The notes under the pieces were generated by a model. It worked only from the letters and a program-made list of their open reading frames with translations. It was not told where the DNA came from and did no database searches. A DNA stretch of 27,235 nucleotides from Candidatus Hydrogenedentota bacterium (GTDB lineage: Bacteria > Hydrogenedentota > Hydrogenedentia > Hydrogenedentales > SLHB01), in contig JAFGTL010000452.1 of the NCBI GenBank assembly GCA_016934125.1, forward strand, positions 1 to 27,235, written 5' to 3'. The translations under genes were made by a program, and so were the position numbers. This document shows positions 8,662 to 16,941 of the stretch, one piece after another (the stretch's first letter is position 1; each line of letters starts with the position of its first letter).

Positions 8662-9957
8662 TTAACCCTCGAGGGTCGCCAGGAACGGCTGTTCCAGGGC
8701 CTCGACCACCCACCGGAGGAACCGGGCGCCGTCGGCGCCGTCGATCACCCGGTGGTCGTACGACAACGATAGCGGAAGCATGGTGCGCGGCTCGACTCCG
8801 CCCTCCACGAACACCGCTTCCACCTGCGAGCGCGACACGCCCAGGATCGCCACTTCCGGCGCGTTCACGATGGGGGTGAATCCGGTTCCCCCGATTCCGC
8901 CCAGGTTACTCACCGTAAACGTGCCGCCCTGCATCTCATCGAGCGTGAGTTTCCGGTTCCGGGCCCGCTCGGCGAGCGCACCGAGTTCCACGGCGATCTG
9001 CGTCACGTTCTTCGTGTCCACATCCCGGATCACGGGCACCAGCAGGCCCCGTTCCGTGTCCACGGCGACGCCCACGTTGTAGTACTTCTTGAACACGACC
9101 TCATTGGCCGCGACATCCACGCTGGCGTTGAACTGGGGGGACTTCTTCAGCGCCGACGCAAGCACCTTCACAATCACGGCGGTGACGGTGAGCTTTCCAC
9201 CGGCCGCTTCCACCTTCTTCCCGTGCTCCTTGCGCAGCCGCTCGAGTTCCGTAACGTCCGCCTTGTCGAACTGGGTGACGTGCGGTACCGTGGCCCACGC
9301 GCGCGCCATGTTCTCGGCGGTCCGCCGCCGAATGGCGCTCATGGGCTGACGCTCGATCTCGCCCCAGCGTGCGAAATCAGGAAGGGACTCCACAGACGTC
9401 GTGCGCGACTCGCCAGGGCCGGATGCCCCGGCCTCCGCTGCACCCGCCCCGGCGGCGTGGGCCTTCACGTCATCCGCCGTGATGCGCCCGTCCGCGCCCG
9501 AGCCCGTCACCTCGCTCAGATCGACGCCCAACTCCCGCGCGAGACGGCGCACCGACGGTGCCGCCACGCCGGGCGCGCCGGAACGTTTCGGGGCCGGGGC
9601 GGGGCCGGCTGAATCCGGTTCGACGGGGGCCGGCATCTCAGCGGGCCGAGCCGGTTCGGCGGGCACCTCGGCTGCGACAGGCGCGTCGGCCTTCGGCGCG
9701 GGCGCCGCGTCCTGGCCCGTCGCGCGAAACACGACGGCGCCCACCTTCACGGTGTCGCCTTCGTTGACGAGGAGTTCGGTGATCGTGCCGCTCACGGACG
9801 AGGGGACCTCGGCAGCGGCCTTGTCCGTCTCGATCTCGAGGACGGGCTGATCGACCGCGACGGCGTCGCCCACGGACACCAGCACCTTCGTGACGGTGGC
9901 CGTCTCGATGTTCTCCGCGAGGGCAGGCAACTTGAACTCAAGCGTCTTGGCATTCAT
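8662..9957 (-). CDS. aceF: Pyruvate dehydrogenase E2, dihydrolipoamide acetyltransferase
   Basis: This 431-residue E2 core subunit transfers acetyl groups from lipoamide to CoA. It has one N-terminal lipoyl domain (ETDKAAAEVP, lipoyl Lys46) and an Ala/Pro-rich linker at about 75-125. A peripheral-subunit binding domain follows (PSVRRLARELGVDLSEV, GSGADGRIT). The C-terminal catalytic domain carries SYDHRVIDGADGARF, the acetyltransferase His motif. E. coli AceF has three lipoyl domains; a single one is common in other bacteria. The ATG at 9957 lies 16 bases after aceE, consistent with translational coupling. Confidence 0.96.
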   Translation of the reverse strand: MNAKTLEFKLPALAENIETATVTKVLVSVGDAVAVDQPVLEIETDKAAAEVPSSVSGTITELLVNEGDTVKVGAVVFRATGQDAAPAPKADAPVAAEVPAEPARPAEMPAPVEPDSAGPAPAPKRSGAPGVAAPSVRRLARELGVDLSEVTGSGADGRITADDVKAHAAGAGAAEAGASGPGESRTTSVESLPDFARWGEIERQPMSAIRRRTAENMARAWATVPHVTQFDKADVTELERLRKEHGKKVEAAGGKLTVTAVIVKVLASALKKSPQFNASVDVAANEVVFKKYYNVGVAVDTERGLLVPVIRDVDTKNVTQIAVELGALAERARNRKLTLDEMQGGTFTVSNLGGIGGTGFTPIVNAPEVAILGVSRSQVEAVFVEGGVEPRTMLPLSLSYDHRVIDGADGARFLRWVVEALEQPFLATLEG

Positions 9958-9973
9958 TCCACGATCTTCCCTG

Positions 9974-12652
9974 TCAAGTCGTCATCGGATTGGGTTTGTC
10001 AGGATCGATGTCCAGTTTGGACAGTGCGTTACGCACGCGCTCCGCGGCCATCCGCCCGTCCCGGGCCAACCCGTACAGGGCGGCCAGGGCGATGTGGCGG
10101 GCGTCCACGCCGAAAAAGTCGCGCAGGGCGGCCCGCGACTCGCTGCGGCCGAACCCGTCCGTTCCGAGGGAAACGAGTTGGGGCACCCAGCGGCCGATCG
10201 AGTCGGGAAGGGCCTTCATGTAATCGCTCGCGGCCACGATGGCCCCGGGGGCGTCGTCCAGGAGACAGGACACATACGGCCGCCGCGGCTCCTGATCCGG
10301 ATGGAGCATGTTCCACCGCTCAACTTCGAGGGCCTCCCGCCGGAGTTGGGTGTAGCTGGTCGCACTCCACACATCCGCCGCGACGCCGAACTCGCGGGCG
10401 AGCAGTTCCTGGGCCTTGAGCGCCTCATTCATGATGGCGCCGCTGCCGAGCAGGTGCACCTTGAGCCCTGGCTCGCCACCGCGGGCCGGCCGGAACCTGT
10501 ACAGCCCCTTGAGAATACCCTCCTCGCCCCCCTCCGGCATGGCGGGCATGGCGTAGTTCTCGTTCCCCACGGTGAGGTAGTAGAACACGTTCTCCTGGGC
10601 CTCGTACATCCGGCGGATACCCTCGCGGACGATGACGGCCAACTCGAAGGCAAAAGCCGGATCGTAGGTGATGAGGGTGGGCACAGTCGAGGCCAGGAGG
10701 TGGCTGTGGCCATCCTGATGCTGGAGGCCCTCACCGGCCAAGGTGGTGCGGCCCGCGGTGCCGCCGACGAGGAAGCCGCGGCAGCGCATGTCGGCCGCGG
10801 CCCACACGAGATCGCCGATCCGCTGGAAGCCGAACATGGAGTAGAAGATGAAGAAGGGGAGCATGGGCACGCCATGGGTGGCATAGGCCGTACCCGCGGC
10901 CACGAACGACGCCATGGAGCCCGCCTCGGTGATGCCTTCCTCGAGGATCTGGCCGTCCTGGGCCTCCTTGTAGTAGATGAGGCTGTCGGAGTCCACGGGC
11001 TCGTAGAGCTGCCCCGAGTGGGCGTAGATGCCCACTTGGCGGAACAGGGCCTCCATGCCGAAGGTCCTGGCCTCATCGGGCACGATGGGCACGATCCACT
11101 TGCCGAGGGCGTCGTCGCGGAGCAGCTTCGTCAGGATGCCCACAATCGCCATAGTCGTGGACACCTGCCGCTCGCCCGTGCCCGCGATGAACTCGGCGAA
11201 CAGATCCGCGGAGGGCGCCTTCAGGGGCGCGCACTCGCGGCTGCGGGCCGGAATGTGCCCGCCCAGCGCGGCCCGCCGCTCGCGCAGGTAGGCCATCTCG
11301 GGGCTGTCGTCGGCGGGCCGGTAGAGGGGCGCGAGCGCCACGGCCTCGTCGGATATGGGAATGCCGAAACGCGTGCGGAACCCGCTCAACTCGTCTTCGT
11401 TGAGCTTCTTCTGCTGGTGGGTGATGTTCCGGCCTTCGCCGGCCTCGCCAAGGCCGTAGCCCTTGACGGTCTTCGCGAGGATGACGGTGGGCTGTCCCTT
11501 GTGGCGGGTGGCGGCGTGATACGCCGCGTACACCTTGGCGGGATCGTGGCCGCCCCGGTTCAGGCGGCGGAGCTGCTGATCGGAGAGGCCGTCAACCATC
11601 TGGCGGAGCCGGGCATCGACGCCGAAGAAGTGATCGCGGATGTATTGCCCCGACTCGACGGTGTACTTCTGATACTCGCCGTCCACCACCTCGCCCATCC
11701 GTTTCACGAGGAGCCCGTCCGTGTCCTGTTCGAGCAGGGGGTCCCAGTCCGAGCCCCAGATCACCTTGATCACGTTCCACCCCGCGCCGCGGAAGATGGC
11801 CTCGAGTTCCTGGATGATCTTCTGGTTGCCCCGTACCGGCCCGTCGAGCCGTTGGAGGTTGCAGTTGATGACGAAGATGAGGTTGTCGAGCCTTTCACGC
11901 GCCGCGAGCGTGATGGCGCCGAGGGTTTCGGGCTCGTCGCATTCCCCGTCGCCGAGGAACGCCCAGACATGGGTGCCGTGATCCTTCTTGAGGCCGCGAT
12001 CCTCGAGATACCGGTTAAACCGGGCCTGGTAGATGCTCATGATGGGGCCGAGCCCCATGGAAACCGTCGGAAACTGCCAGAATTCGGGCATCAACCACGG
12101 ATGCGGATAGGATGACAGGCCGCCGCCCGGACGGAGTTCGCGGCGGAAGTTCCTCAGTTGTTCGATGGACAGGCGCCCCTCGAGGAACGCCCGTGAGTAG
12201 ATGCCGGGGGCCGCGTGCCCCTGGAAGTAGACTTGATCGCCCGCACGATCGGGCCCGGGCGCGCGGAAGAAGTGGTTGAAGGCCACCTCGTACAGGGTCG
12301 CGGCAGAGGCGTAGGTGGAGATATGTCCGCCGATCCCGTGTTCATCGCGGTTCGCGCGAACCACCATCGCCATGGCGTTCCATCGGATGATGCTCTTGAT
12401 CCGCCGTTCCAGGGCGCGGTCGCCCGGATACACCGGCTGCTCGTCGGCCGGGATCGTGTTGACATAGGGCGTGTTCGCCGAGAACGGGAGGCGGAGCCCG
12501 GCCTCCTGGGCGTGCGCCTGAAGGCGCTCCAACAGCCGGGCAGCGCGGGCGGGCCCTTCCCGCTTGATGACATCGTCCAGCGAGTCCAGCCAGTCCGCCG
12601 TTTCGAGGTCGGATACGTTGCTTGTCTTATCTTCGTGGCCTGTTCCGCTCAC
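9974..12652 (-). CDS. aceE: Pyruvate dehydrogenase E1, homodimeric type
   Basis: This 892-residue thiamine-diphosphate enzyme decarboxylates pyruvate and acetylates the E2 lipoyl group; E. coli AceE has 887 residues. The N-terminal LETADWLDSLDDVI and YVNTIPADEQPVYPGD segments match AceE. The thiamine diphosphate motif is GDGECDEPET followed by INCNLQRLDG. The frame is open to a TTG at 12688 behind GGGGG. The GTG at 12652 is chosen here because it gives an N-terminus of AceE-like length, but its ribosome binding site (GGGTGG) is only fair, so the start is uncertain. It is the first gene after a sigma-70-like promoter and heads the long co-directional run that continues to position 61. Confidence 0.95.
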   Translation of the reverse strand: MSGTGHEDKTSNVSDLETADWLDSLDDVIKREGPARAARLLERLQAHAQEAGLRLPFSANTPYVNTIPADEQPVYPGDRALERRIKSIIRWNAMAMVVRANRDEHGIGGHISTYASAATLYEVAFNHFFRAPGPDRAGDQVYFQGHAAPGIYSRAFLEGRLSIEQLRNFRRELRPGGGLSSYPHPWLMPEFWQFPTVSMGLGPIMSIYQARFNRYLEDRGLKKDHGTHVWAFLGDGECDEPETLGAITLAARERLDNLIFVINCNLQRLDGPVRGNQKIIQELEAIFRGAGWNVIKVIWGSDWDPLLEQDTDGLLVKRMGEVVDGEYQKYTVESGQYIRDHFFGVDARLRQMVDGLSDQQLRRLNRGGHDPAKVYAAYHAATRHKGQPTVILAKTVKGYGLGEAGEGRNITHQQKKLNEDELSGFRTRFGIPISDEAVALAPLYRPADDSPEMAYLRERRAALGGHIPARSRECAPLKAPSADLFAEFIAGTGERQVSTTMAIVGILTKLLRDDALGKWIVPIVPDEARTFGMEALFRQVGIYAHSGQLYEPVDSDSLIYYKEAQDGQILEEGITEAGSMASFVAAGTAYATHGVPMLPFFIFYSMFGFQRIGDLVWAAADMRCRGFLVGGTAGRTTLAGEGLQHQDGHSHLLASTVPTLITYDPAFAFELAVIVREGIRRMYEAQENVFYYLTVGNENYAMPAMPEGGEEGILKGLYRFRPARGGEPGLKVHLLGSGAIMNEALKAQELLAREFGVAADVWSATSYTQLRREALEVERWNMLHPDQEPRRPYVSCLLDDAPGAIVAASDYMKALPDSIGRWVPQLVSLGTDGFGRSESRAALRDFFGVDARHIALAALYGLARDGRMAAERVRNALSKLDIDPDKPNPMTT

Positions 12653-12702
12653 GTGCCCGGGATCCACCCCATTGAGGCGCGGCAGCAAGGCCGAGCCCCC
12701 GT

Positions 12703-12721
12703 TTTTGACCGTTCGTCAAAA
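12703..12721 (-). promoter_or_regulatory. Palindromic operator at the aceE start site
   Basis: TTTTGAC-CGTTC-GTCAAAA is a perfect 7+7 bp inverted repeat with a 5-base spacer. It begins four bases downstream of the -10 box, so it should cover the predicted start site (near 12718). A repressor bound here would block initiation. The arrangement recalls palindromic sites of TetR- or GntR-type repressors, but the regulator is not encoded in the window. It differs from the E. coli PdhR consensus. Confidence 0.6.
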
Positions 12722-12724
12722 CGG

Positions 12725-12753
12725 ATTCTATGTTACTCTGAACTAACGTTCAA
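12725..12753 (-). promoter_or_regulatory. Sigma-70-like promoter of the aceE operon
   Basis: On the minus strand TTGAAC (12753-12748) is followed by a 17-base spacer and TAGAAT (12730-12725). Both boxes are close to consensus at ideal spacing, in an AT-rich patch of an otherwise GC-rich region. The spacer also holds an imperfect GTTA...TAAC dyad. It lies between the OmpA-like gene, which ends at 12814, and aceE. Confidence 0.7.
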
Positions 12754-12813
12754 GCTGTGAACGAAATTTCAGCGGCAACGGGATCGCCCGGACTTGCAGA
12801 AACCGCGCGCCCT

Positions 12814-13941
12814 TCACGGCGCCGGGGTATGGTGCACCTCGAAGGCGTGCACCTCGCTGGCCTGATCGAGGATAGCTTGCTCCGCGGCGTCGCGGGTGCC
12901 GGCCTGTTCGACCGCCGTGCGCAGTCGTTCCGCGTCGGCCAAGGGCTTCCTGGACGCCGCGACGTACAGCGTCTCCAGCCCGCAGTCCCCGACGAGTCTC
13001 CACACATTCTGGCCGTCCGCATCGGGCAGGGACAGCCGTTCGGCCCAGTCCACCCACCGGCCGTACCGCAGGTTCTCGGGGCCGACAGCCGGTACCAGGT
13101 ACTCGACCTTGCCCTCGGGACACTTGTGCAGCACGTAGAAGTGGCACCCTTCGTGGACATCTACCCTCAATTGAAGCACGCCTTCGGAGGCAAGCGTTGC
13201 GCCCGGCCCGAGTTCCGCCATCTCACACCCGGAATTCCCGCCCCAGAGCCGGCACGCGATGAGGCCGCCGACCTCGCCCCGGCTCAGCCCCCTCGTGCGG
13301 GCCTCTTCGAGCTTGGCCATGGACTCGGCCCCGCCCGCCTTCGTCTCCTCGAGCCGGATGAATCGGGCCCGGCGGTTCAGTGTGCGGTTTTCTTCATCCG
13401 TGTTCGGATATCTGGGACGGCTCTTGCCGTATCCGACGATGCGGATGCGCCCGGGGTCGACCTCCCACCGGGTGACGAGGTAGTCGCGGACACTCTCTGC
13501 GCGCCCCCGGGACAGTTCCAGGTTATGCTCGTCGCTCCCGAGGTCGCAGGTGTGTCCCTCGATCTGGACGTTGTATCCCTGCAGGGGCCCGCGCGCCATG
13601 GACTCGCCCAGTTTGTCGAGCAGGGCGCGCGCTTCTTCGCGGATGGCTGCGCTGTCCCGGCCGAACAGGACGGCTGCGCCGAGGTCGACAAACGGCGCGG
13701 CCTCCGGCAGAACCACCGCAAACCCCCGGCTCCCGGCCACGCAACGCTCCGGTTGTCCGCTGCGCAGTTCCCGAGTCGCCCCGCGCGTAGTCGTTCGGAG
13801 GTCAGCAAAGGGATCGGCCGTTTGGCCGGCCGACGTGAACGACAAGCATCCCAAGGCGGCTATGCCCGCCGTCAACAGGAAGGCCCGGCGGATTGCACCG
13901 TGAATGAACGATTCCGGGACTGGGCTCGTGGCGGTCATCAT
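12814..13941 (-). CDS. OmpA-like peptidoglycan-binding protein with DUF4384-like domain
   Basis: This 375-residue envelope protein has a signal sequence at about 15-42 (hydrophobic FLLTAGIAALGCLSF). An OmpA/Pal C-terminal-type domain follows at about 85-198 (EGHTCDLGSDEHNLELSRGRAESV, IRIVGYGKSRP, LNRRARFI), which binds peptidoglycan. Residues about 245-330 resemble a DUF4384-type beta domain (LQLRVDVHEGCHFYVLHKCPEGKVEYLVP). A helical acidic tail ends the protein. The start ATG at 13941 (a second ATG at 13938 is possible) lies four bases after the kinase stop codon, so the two genes are almost certainly co-translated. The DUF4384-like domain is shared with the kinase's extracytoplasmic part, pointing to a common envelope function, possibly sensing or scaffolding. 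Confidence 0.85.
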   Translation of the reverse strand: MMTATSPVPESFIHGAIRRAFLLTAGIAALGCLSFTSAGQTADPFADLRTTTRGATRELRSGQPERCVAGSRGFAVVLPEAAPFVDLGAAVLFGRDSAAIREEARALLDKLGESMARGPLQGYNVQIEGHTCDLGSDEHNLELSRGRAESVRDYLVTRWEVDPGRIRIVGYGKSRPRYPNTDEENRTLNRRARFIRLEETKAGGAESMAKLEEARTRGLSRGEVGGLIACRLWGGNSGCEMAELGPGATLASEGVLQLRVDVHEGCHFYVLHKCPEGKVEYLVPAVGPENLRYGRWVDWAERLSLPDADGQNVWRLVGDCGLETLYVAASRKPLADAERLRTAVEQAGTRDAAEQAILDQASEVHAFEVHHTPAP

Positions 13942-13945
13942 GGCA

Positions 13946-15571
13946 TCACTCAACGATCTCGATCTCCATCTGTTCGTGGGCGAGAGCCGCCGGATCCAAA
14001 TCAACACGGTGGAGGAAGTCCGCAACGCCTTCGCCTTGCGGGACGAATGCATACGGTTTGATGCGCGCGTCCAGATCGAATTCGTCCAGGGAGAGCGCGA
14101 CGGGCGGCGAGGCCACATACAAATCGACCACGGTGCGCCCGGCCGGGGGCTGGGCCTGGATGACGTGGGCGCCCCCGGGAGCGGGAATCGTGCGCGCTAT
14201 GCCGGGCTCGAGGAGCGCATCGGGCTCGAATACGTTCGGGAACAGGAGCACGCTGTCCCCCGCACTGTCCGTGGCGAAGAGGAGCGCCGTGCCGGGCGCC
14301 GACGCCTCGATCCGGAACGACACCGACTCGCCTACCTGAACCTGGGTGCCTACCCCCGCCCCCAAGGAAAGCACAACGGAAAGCGCAGGAGAAGCCGCCG
14401 CCGGGGATGACTCGATGGCGGAAGGGGCCGGGGGCGCCGGAGGGCTCGGCTCAGGCTCAATGGCGGAAGGGGCCGGGGGCGCCGCGGGCGGCGGTTCCGG
14501 TTCGACGGCGGAGGACGGGGCCGGGGGCGGCTCCGCGGACGCTTGGCCTGGAGGGGGCTCAGGGCCCACCGGCCGGGCAATCGGCGCGAGCGTCAATGCA
14601 GCACCGGCAAGGACGACGAATAAGACGAGGCCCGCCACCAGCGCGATCCAGCGACGGCGGCGGGGCGCGATGGCGGAATCGAGGGCCCGGGCCAGTTCAT
14701 CCGCCGAGCCGTAGCGCCGGCCCGGCTCCGGCTCAAGGCAACGCAGCACGACCTCGTCGAGGGCCTTCGGCACGGCCGGCTCGATCTCCGACGGCCGGCG
14801 GAAACGGCCGATGGGCAGGCTGCCCGTCAGCATCTGATACAGGATGACGCCGGTAGAATAGATGTCGGCCCGATGGTCGAGGCCGGCGCCGGGCACCCCC
14901 TGCTCGGGGGCCTGGTAGTAGGCGGTGCCGAGGGCGGTGTTAGATTCTTCCACACCATCCGGCGAGAGAAGCTTGGCGAGCCCGAAATCGAGCAGTCTCA
15001 CCGTGCCGCCCGGGCAGAGCATGATGTTCTGCGGCTTGAGGTCGCGGTGAATCGTGTGGGCGTGGGCGTGGGCGAGGGCCGCGCATATCTGGCGGGCGAT
15101 GCCGACAGCCTCGTCCACGGGGAGCGGGCCCCCTCGATCGGCGAGCACCTGATGAAGATCCCGGCCGCGCAAATACTCCATGGTGAAGAACCTGAGATCG
15201 CGGGCCTCGTCCTTCCCGAGGTCATACACGGCCACGACGCCGTCGTGGCGGATCTTCTGGGCAACGGCGACCTCGGCCAGGAACCGCTGCGTGGCGCTGT
15301 CGCTGCCGACGAGGGAAGGCAGCATGACCTTCAGGGCGCGTTCCTCACCGTGAAGGTCGCGGTCGCGGACACGGTAGACCACGCCCATGCCACCCCGCCC
15401 GAGGCACTCGATCACCTCGAACCGGCCGGCCACCACCTCGCCGGGCTCGAGCGCCACGGCCTGGTGCTCTTGAGCGAGGCGCGCAGATACCTCCCACTCC
15501 GTGGCATTGTCACCGGCGCTGAGGAAGACTCGGTCAGCGCCTGACTCGTCGGCTCCGTTCTGCTGGCTCAC
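13946..15571 (-). CDS. Membrane Ser/Thr kinase with extracytoplasmic DUF4384-like domain
   Basis: This 541-residue Hanks-type kinase has its catalytic domain at about 50-300: glycine loop LGRGGMGVVY (58-67), Lys81, HRDLKPQN (175-182), DFG (195-197) and APEQ. It appears catalytically complete. One transmembrane helix lies at about 308-330, behind a run of four arginines. A Pro/Glu/Ala-rich stalk (334-395) leads to an extracytoplasmic domain at about 400-495 resembling DUF4384 (VQVGESVSFRIEASAPGTALLF). The GTG at 15571 is chosen for a GGGGGAG site seven bases upstream; the upstream extension of the frame codes for unlikely Ser/Cys-rich sequence. It lies 40 bases after the CsgG-like lipoprotein and four bases before the OmpA-like gene. 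A transmembrane sensor of envelope state is inferred. Confidence 0.92.
   Translation of the reverse strand: MSQQNGADESGADRVFLSAGDNATEWEVSARLAQEHQAVALEPGEVVAGRFEVIECLGRGGMGVVYRVRDRDLHGEERALKVMLPSLVGSDSATQRFLAEVAVAQKIRHDGVVAVYDLGKDEARDLRFFTMEYLRGRDLHQVLADRGGPLPVDEAVGIARQICAALAHAHAHTIHRDLKPQNIMLCPGGTVRLLDFGLAKLLSPDGVEESNTALGTAYYQAPEQGVPGAGLDHRADIYSTGVILYQMLTGSLPIGRFRRPSEIEPAVPKALDEVVLRCLEPEPGRRYGSADELARALDSAIAPRRRRWIALVAGLVLFVVLAGAALTLAPIARPVGPEPPPGQASAEPPPAPSSAVEPEPPPAAPPAPSAIEPEPSPPAPPAPSAIESSPAAASPALSVVLSLGAGVGTQVQVGESVSFRIEASAPGTALLFATDSAGDSVLLFPNVFEPDALLEPGIARTIPAPGGAHVIQAQPPAGRTVVDLYVASPPVALSLDEFDLDARIKPYAFVPQGEGVADFLHRVDLDPAALAHEQMEIEIVE
14416..14530. repeat. Short direct repeats encoding the kinase Pro/Glu-rich stalk
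   Basis: A 23-base GC-rich unit starting TGGCGGAAGG occurs exactly at 14416-14438 and 14461-14483, with a degenerate third copy near 14505-14530. On the minus strand these encode the repeated APSAIEPEP-like segments of the stalk linking the kinase membrane helix to its outer domain. Stalk length probably varies between strains through slippage or recombination. Confidence 0.7.
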
Positions 15572-15611
15572 GGCCCGCTCCCCCACTCCGCCCGATTCGC
15601 AACGGGCGCCG

Positions 15612-16259
15612 TTATCGAGGCCGCACGGCCATCCGGTACAACAGGAACAGGACAAACAGCACCAGCACGCAGCCGACGGCGATGACGAGGACCTTGTTCT
15701 TGTAAAGCTGCTCGATGAACAGATCGCCGGGACTCCGCTCGTCCCGTACGGCCCGGATATCTTCGCCCCACACGAGGTGGCCGGGATTCTCCTCGGACAC
15801 ACTGCCCAGCTTCAGCATGAGTTTCACGGTGGCGCGCTTGCCGGAGAACAGGGCCCCCTTCACGTCTTCCACCTTCGCTTCCACCGTGCCGTGAAGCACC
15901 GCGTCCACGCCGTGGGCCGCCAAGGCGTGCGCCGTATCCGGATCGATGATGTAATCCCGCTTGGCCTGGCGCGCCCACTCCTCGAGGAGCGGACCGCAGT
16001 CCTCGTCGCTCGTCAGAACGATGTCGAAGCGGCTCTTCGTGGCGTAGATCTGAAGCAGGTCCGTCATGGTCCCCGTGTCCCCGTCCAGGTAGGCCACACC
16101 GATCCGTTTGATGTTGCCCGCCTTGGGCGCATTCTCGACCGCTGCCAGGAACTGCGCGAAGGCGTCCTCCGTGGCCTGATCCAGCAGACTCGTGCCGTCA
16201 TCCACGGCGCACCCGGTCACGAGGACCAACACCACCAGCCCGGCCGTTACGTATCTCAT
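15612..16259 (-). CDS. CsgG/LpoB-like lipoprotein with C-terminal membrane helix
   Basis: This 215-residue protein has a lipobox LVTGC (Cys17), so it should be lipid-modified. Residues about 50-170 have the alternating pattern of the CsgG/FlgO/LpoB fold (IKRIGVAYLDG, IDPDTAHALAAHGVDAVLHGTVEAK, KLMLKLGSV, HLVWGEDI). A second hydrophobic segment at 188-209 (KVLVIAVGCVLVLFVLFLLY) is unusual, because such lipoproteins rarely carry a C-terminal transmembrane helix; the protein would be anchored at both ends. The ATG at 16259 has AGGAGG eight bases upstream. It precedes the kinase by 40 bases and heads a three-gene envelope operon. A role as periplasmic partner or ligand receptor of the kinase is inferred. 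Confidence 0.82.
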   Translation of the reverse strand: MRYVTAGLVVLVLVTGCAVDDGTSLLDQATEDAFAQFLAAVENAPKAGNIKRIGVAYLDGDTGTMTDLLQIYATKSRFDIVLTSDEDCGPLLEEWARQAKRDYIIDPDTAHALAAHGVDAVLHGTVEAKVEDVKGALFSGKRATVKLMLKLGSVSEENPGHLVWGEDIRAVRDERSPGDLFIEQLYKNKVLVIAVGCVLVLFVLFLLYRMAVRPR

Positions 16260-16720
16260 GTTGTCCGCCTCCTTATCCCTGTGCCGCCATCCGTTCTTCC
16301 GCCTTCAACCGCGAATGCCCCCGGGAGGGGTTGTGACCGCGTCGTCCCAACGGGCTTCGGGCCCACATTCTTCTATCGATTCGGGCAAGTTCCATGCCAG
16401 CGGCGGAGTTGTGACATCGGGCCGTCTCGGACAGCGTGAAGCGGCGGCCCCAGGCCCCTCCCTCTCCCTTGCTGCCGCGAGTCCGGCACACTACGATTCC
16501 CCCGCCGTGGGCTTTCGCGATTCGATGCCGGGAGAGAGTCTGCCACGGGACAACGGCAGCGGTCAAATCGGAGGGCGGGCGGTCGGAGGGATCAGGTTGC
16601 TGCGCCACTCGCGCGTTGTGACGCCGGGCCTCCGAGGCCGTCACAACGGGGTGCAATCACGGGCGCGAGAAGGGACAGACCGGGGAGAGAGGGGATGCGC
16701 GGAATGGGCAGAAAAGGGGA
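16260..16720. other. Gene-free region with GTTGTGAC repeats
   Basis: No convincing gene lies here. Two overlapping open frames have no ribosome binding sites and read as low-complexity Arg/Ser-rich sequence. The region upstream of the lipoprotein gene carries four copies of the octamer GTTGTGAC: 16330-16337, 16408-16415 and 16615-16622 on the plus strand, and 16640-16647 on the minus strand. Apart from the AGGAGG site next to 16259, no good -35/-10 pair for the lipoprotein operon was found. Confidence 0.55.
16615..16647. repeat. Bulged inverted repeat with GTTGTGAC ends
   Basis: GTTGTGAC (16615-16622), GCCG (bulge), GGCCTC, one loop base, GAGGCC and GTCACAAC (16640-16647) form a 14-bp two-part hairpin. 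The outer arm is the dispersed octamer seen in other intergenic regions of this window. It resembles a REP-type or small mobile repeat, or a protein-binding dyad. Confidence 0.6.
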
Positions 16721-16741
16721 GAGGGGCGCAAAGCGCCCCTC
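16721..16741 (-). terminator. Intrinsic terminator of the Trp-rich peptide unit
   Basis: GAGGGGCGC and GCGCCCCTC form perfect 9-bp arms around a 3-base loop. Reading the minus strand, the hairpin is followed by TCCCCTTTTC, a short T tract slightly displaced from the stem. It would end transcripts from the promoter at 17129-17157, giving an RNA of about 400 bases and separating the peptides from the lipoprotein operon. A perfect 14-bp palindrome, TCCGTTTAAACGGA, lies just before it at 16752-16765. Confidence 0.6.
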
Positions 16742-16796
16742 AATGACTACATCCGTTTAAACGGAATCTTGAAAGATACTTGTAGGTCTCAGTCAG

Positions 16797-16818
16797 CCTT
16801 TACAGAACGTTGTAAAGG
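16797..16818 (-). other. RNA stem-loop over the stop of peptide copy 1
   Basis: CCTTTACA and TGTAAAGG are perfect 8-bp arms around a 6-base loop. The hairpin covers the last codons and the TAA stop of the first 19-residue peptide gene. No T tract follows it, so it is not a simple terminator; it may slow ribosomes at the stop or protect the 3' end. Confidence 0.55.
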
Positions 16819-16859
16819 ATGATGGCCCACAGTACCCACCACCACCAGAAAAGCCACAT
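16800..16859 (-). CDS. 19-residue Trp-rich membrane peptide, copy 1
   Basis: The reading frame encodes MWLFWWWWVLWAIILYNVL and stops at TAA. An excellent Shine-Dalgarno site (AAAGGAG, about nine bases before ATG) supports translation. The peptide has six tryptophans, no charged residue, and just the length needed to cross a membrane once. It is the downstream member of a tandem pair and shares a terminator and upstream promoter with copy 2. I recognise no family. It could be a small membrane-protein partner, a holin- or toxin-like peptide, or a leader peptide responding to charged tRNA-Trp. Conservation of sequence and ribosome binding site in both copies argues for a real product. Confidence 0.72.
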   Translation of the reverse strand: MWLFWWWWVLWAIILYNVL

Positions 16860-16941
16860 GGTATTTCGCTCCTTTCGTCAGTCTTCGAACCCAGATGCGT
16901 TCTGACTCGTTTCCGAGCCTTTGGGCTTCGGTGCCAGTCTT

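Noticed and set aside
9890..12115. Plus-strand open frame of 741 codons opposite aceE
   Set aside because: aceE is certain on the minus strand; the antisense protein has no recognisable motif. Similar antisense frames at 3687-5198, 5539-6759 and 7116-8585 are rejected for the same reason.
16273..16656. Minus-strand frame of 127 codons in the gap before the lipoprotein gene
   Set aside because: There is no ribosome binding site, the product is Arg/Ser/His-rich, and it runs through the repeat hairpin at 16615-16647.
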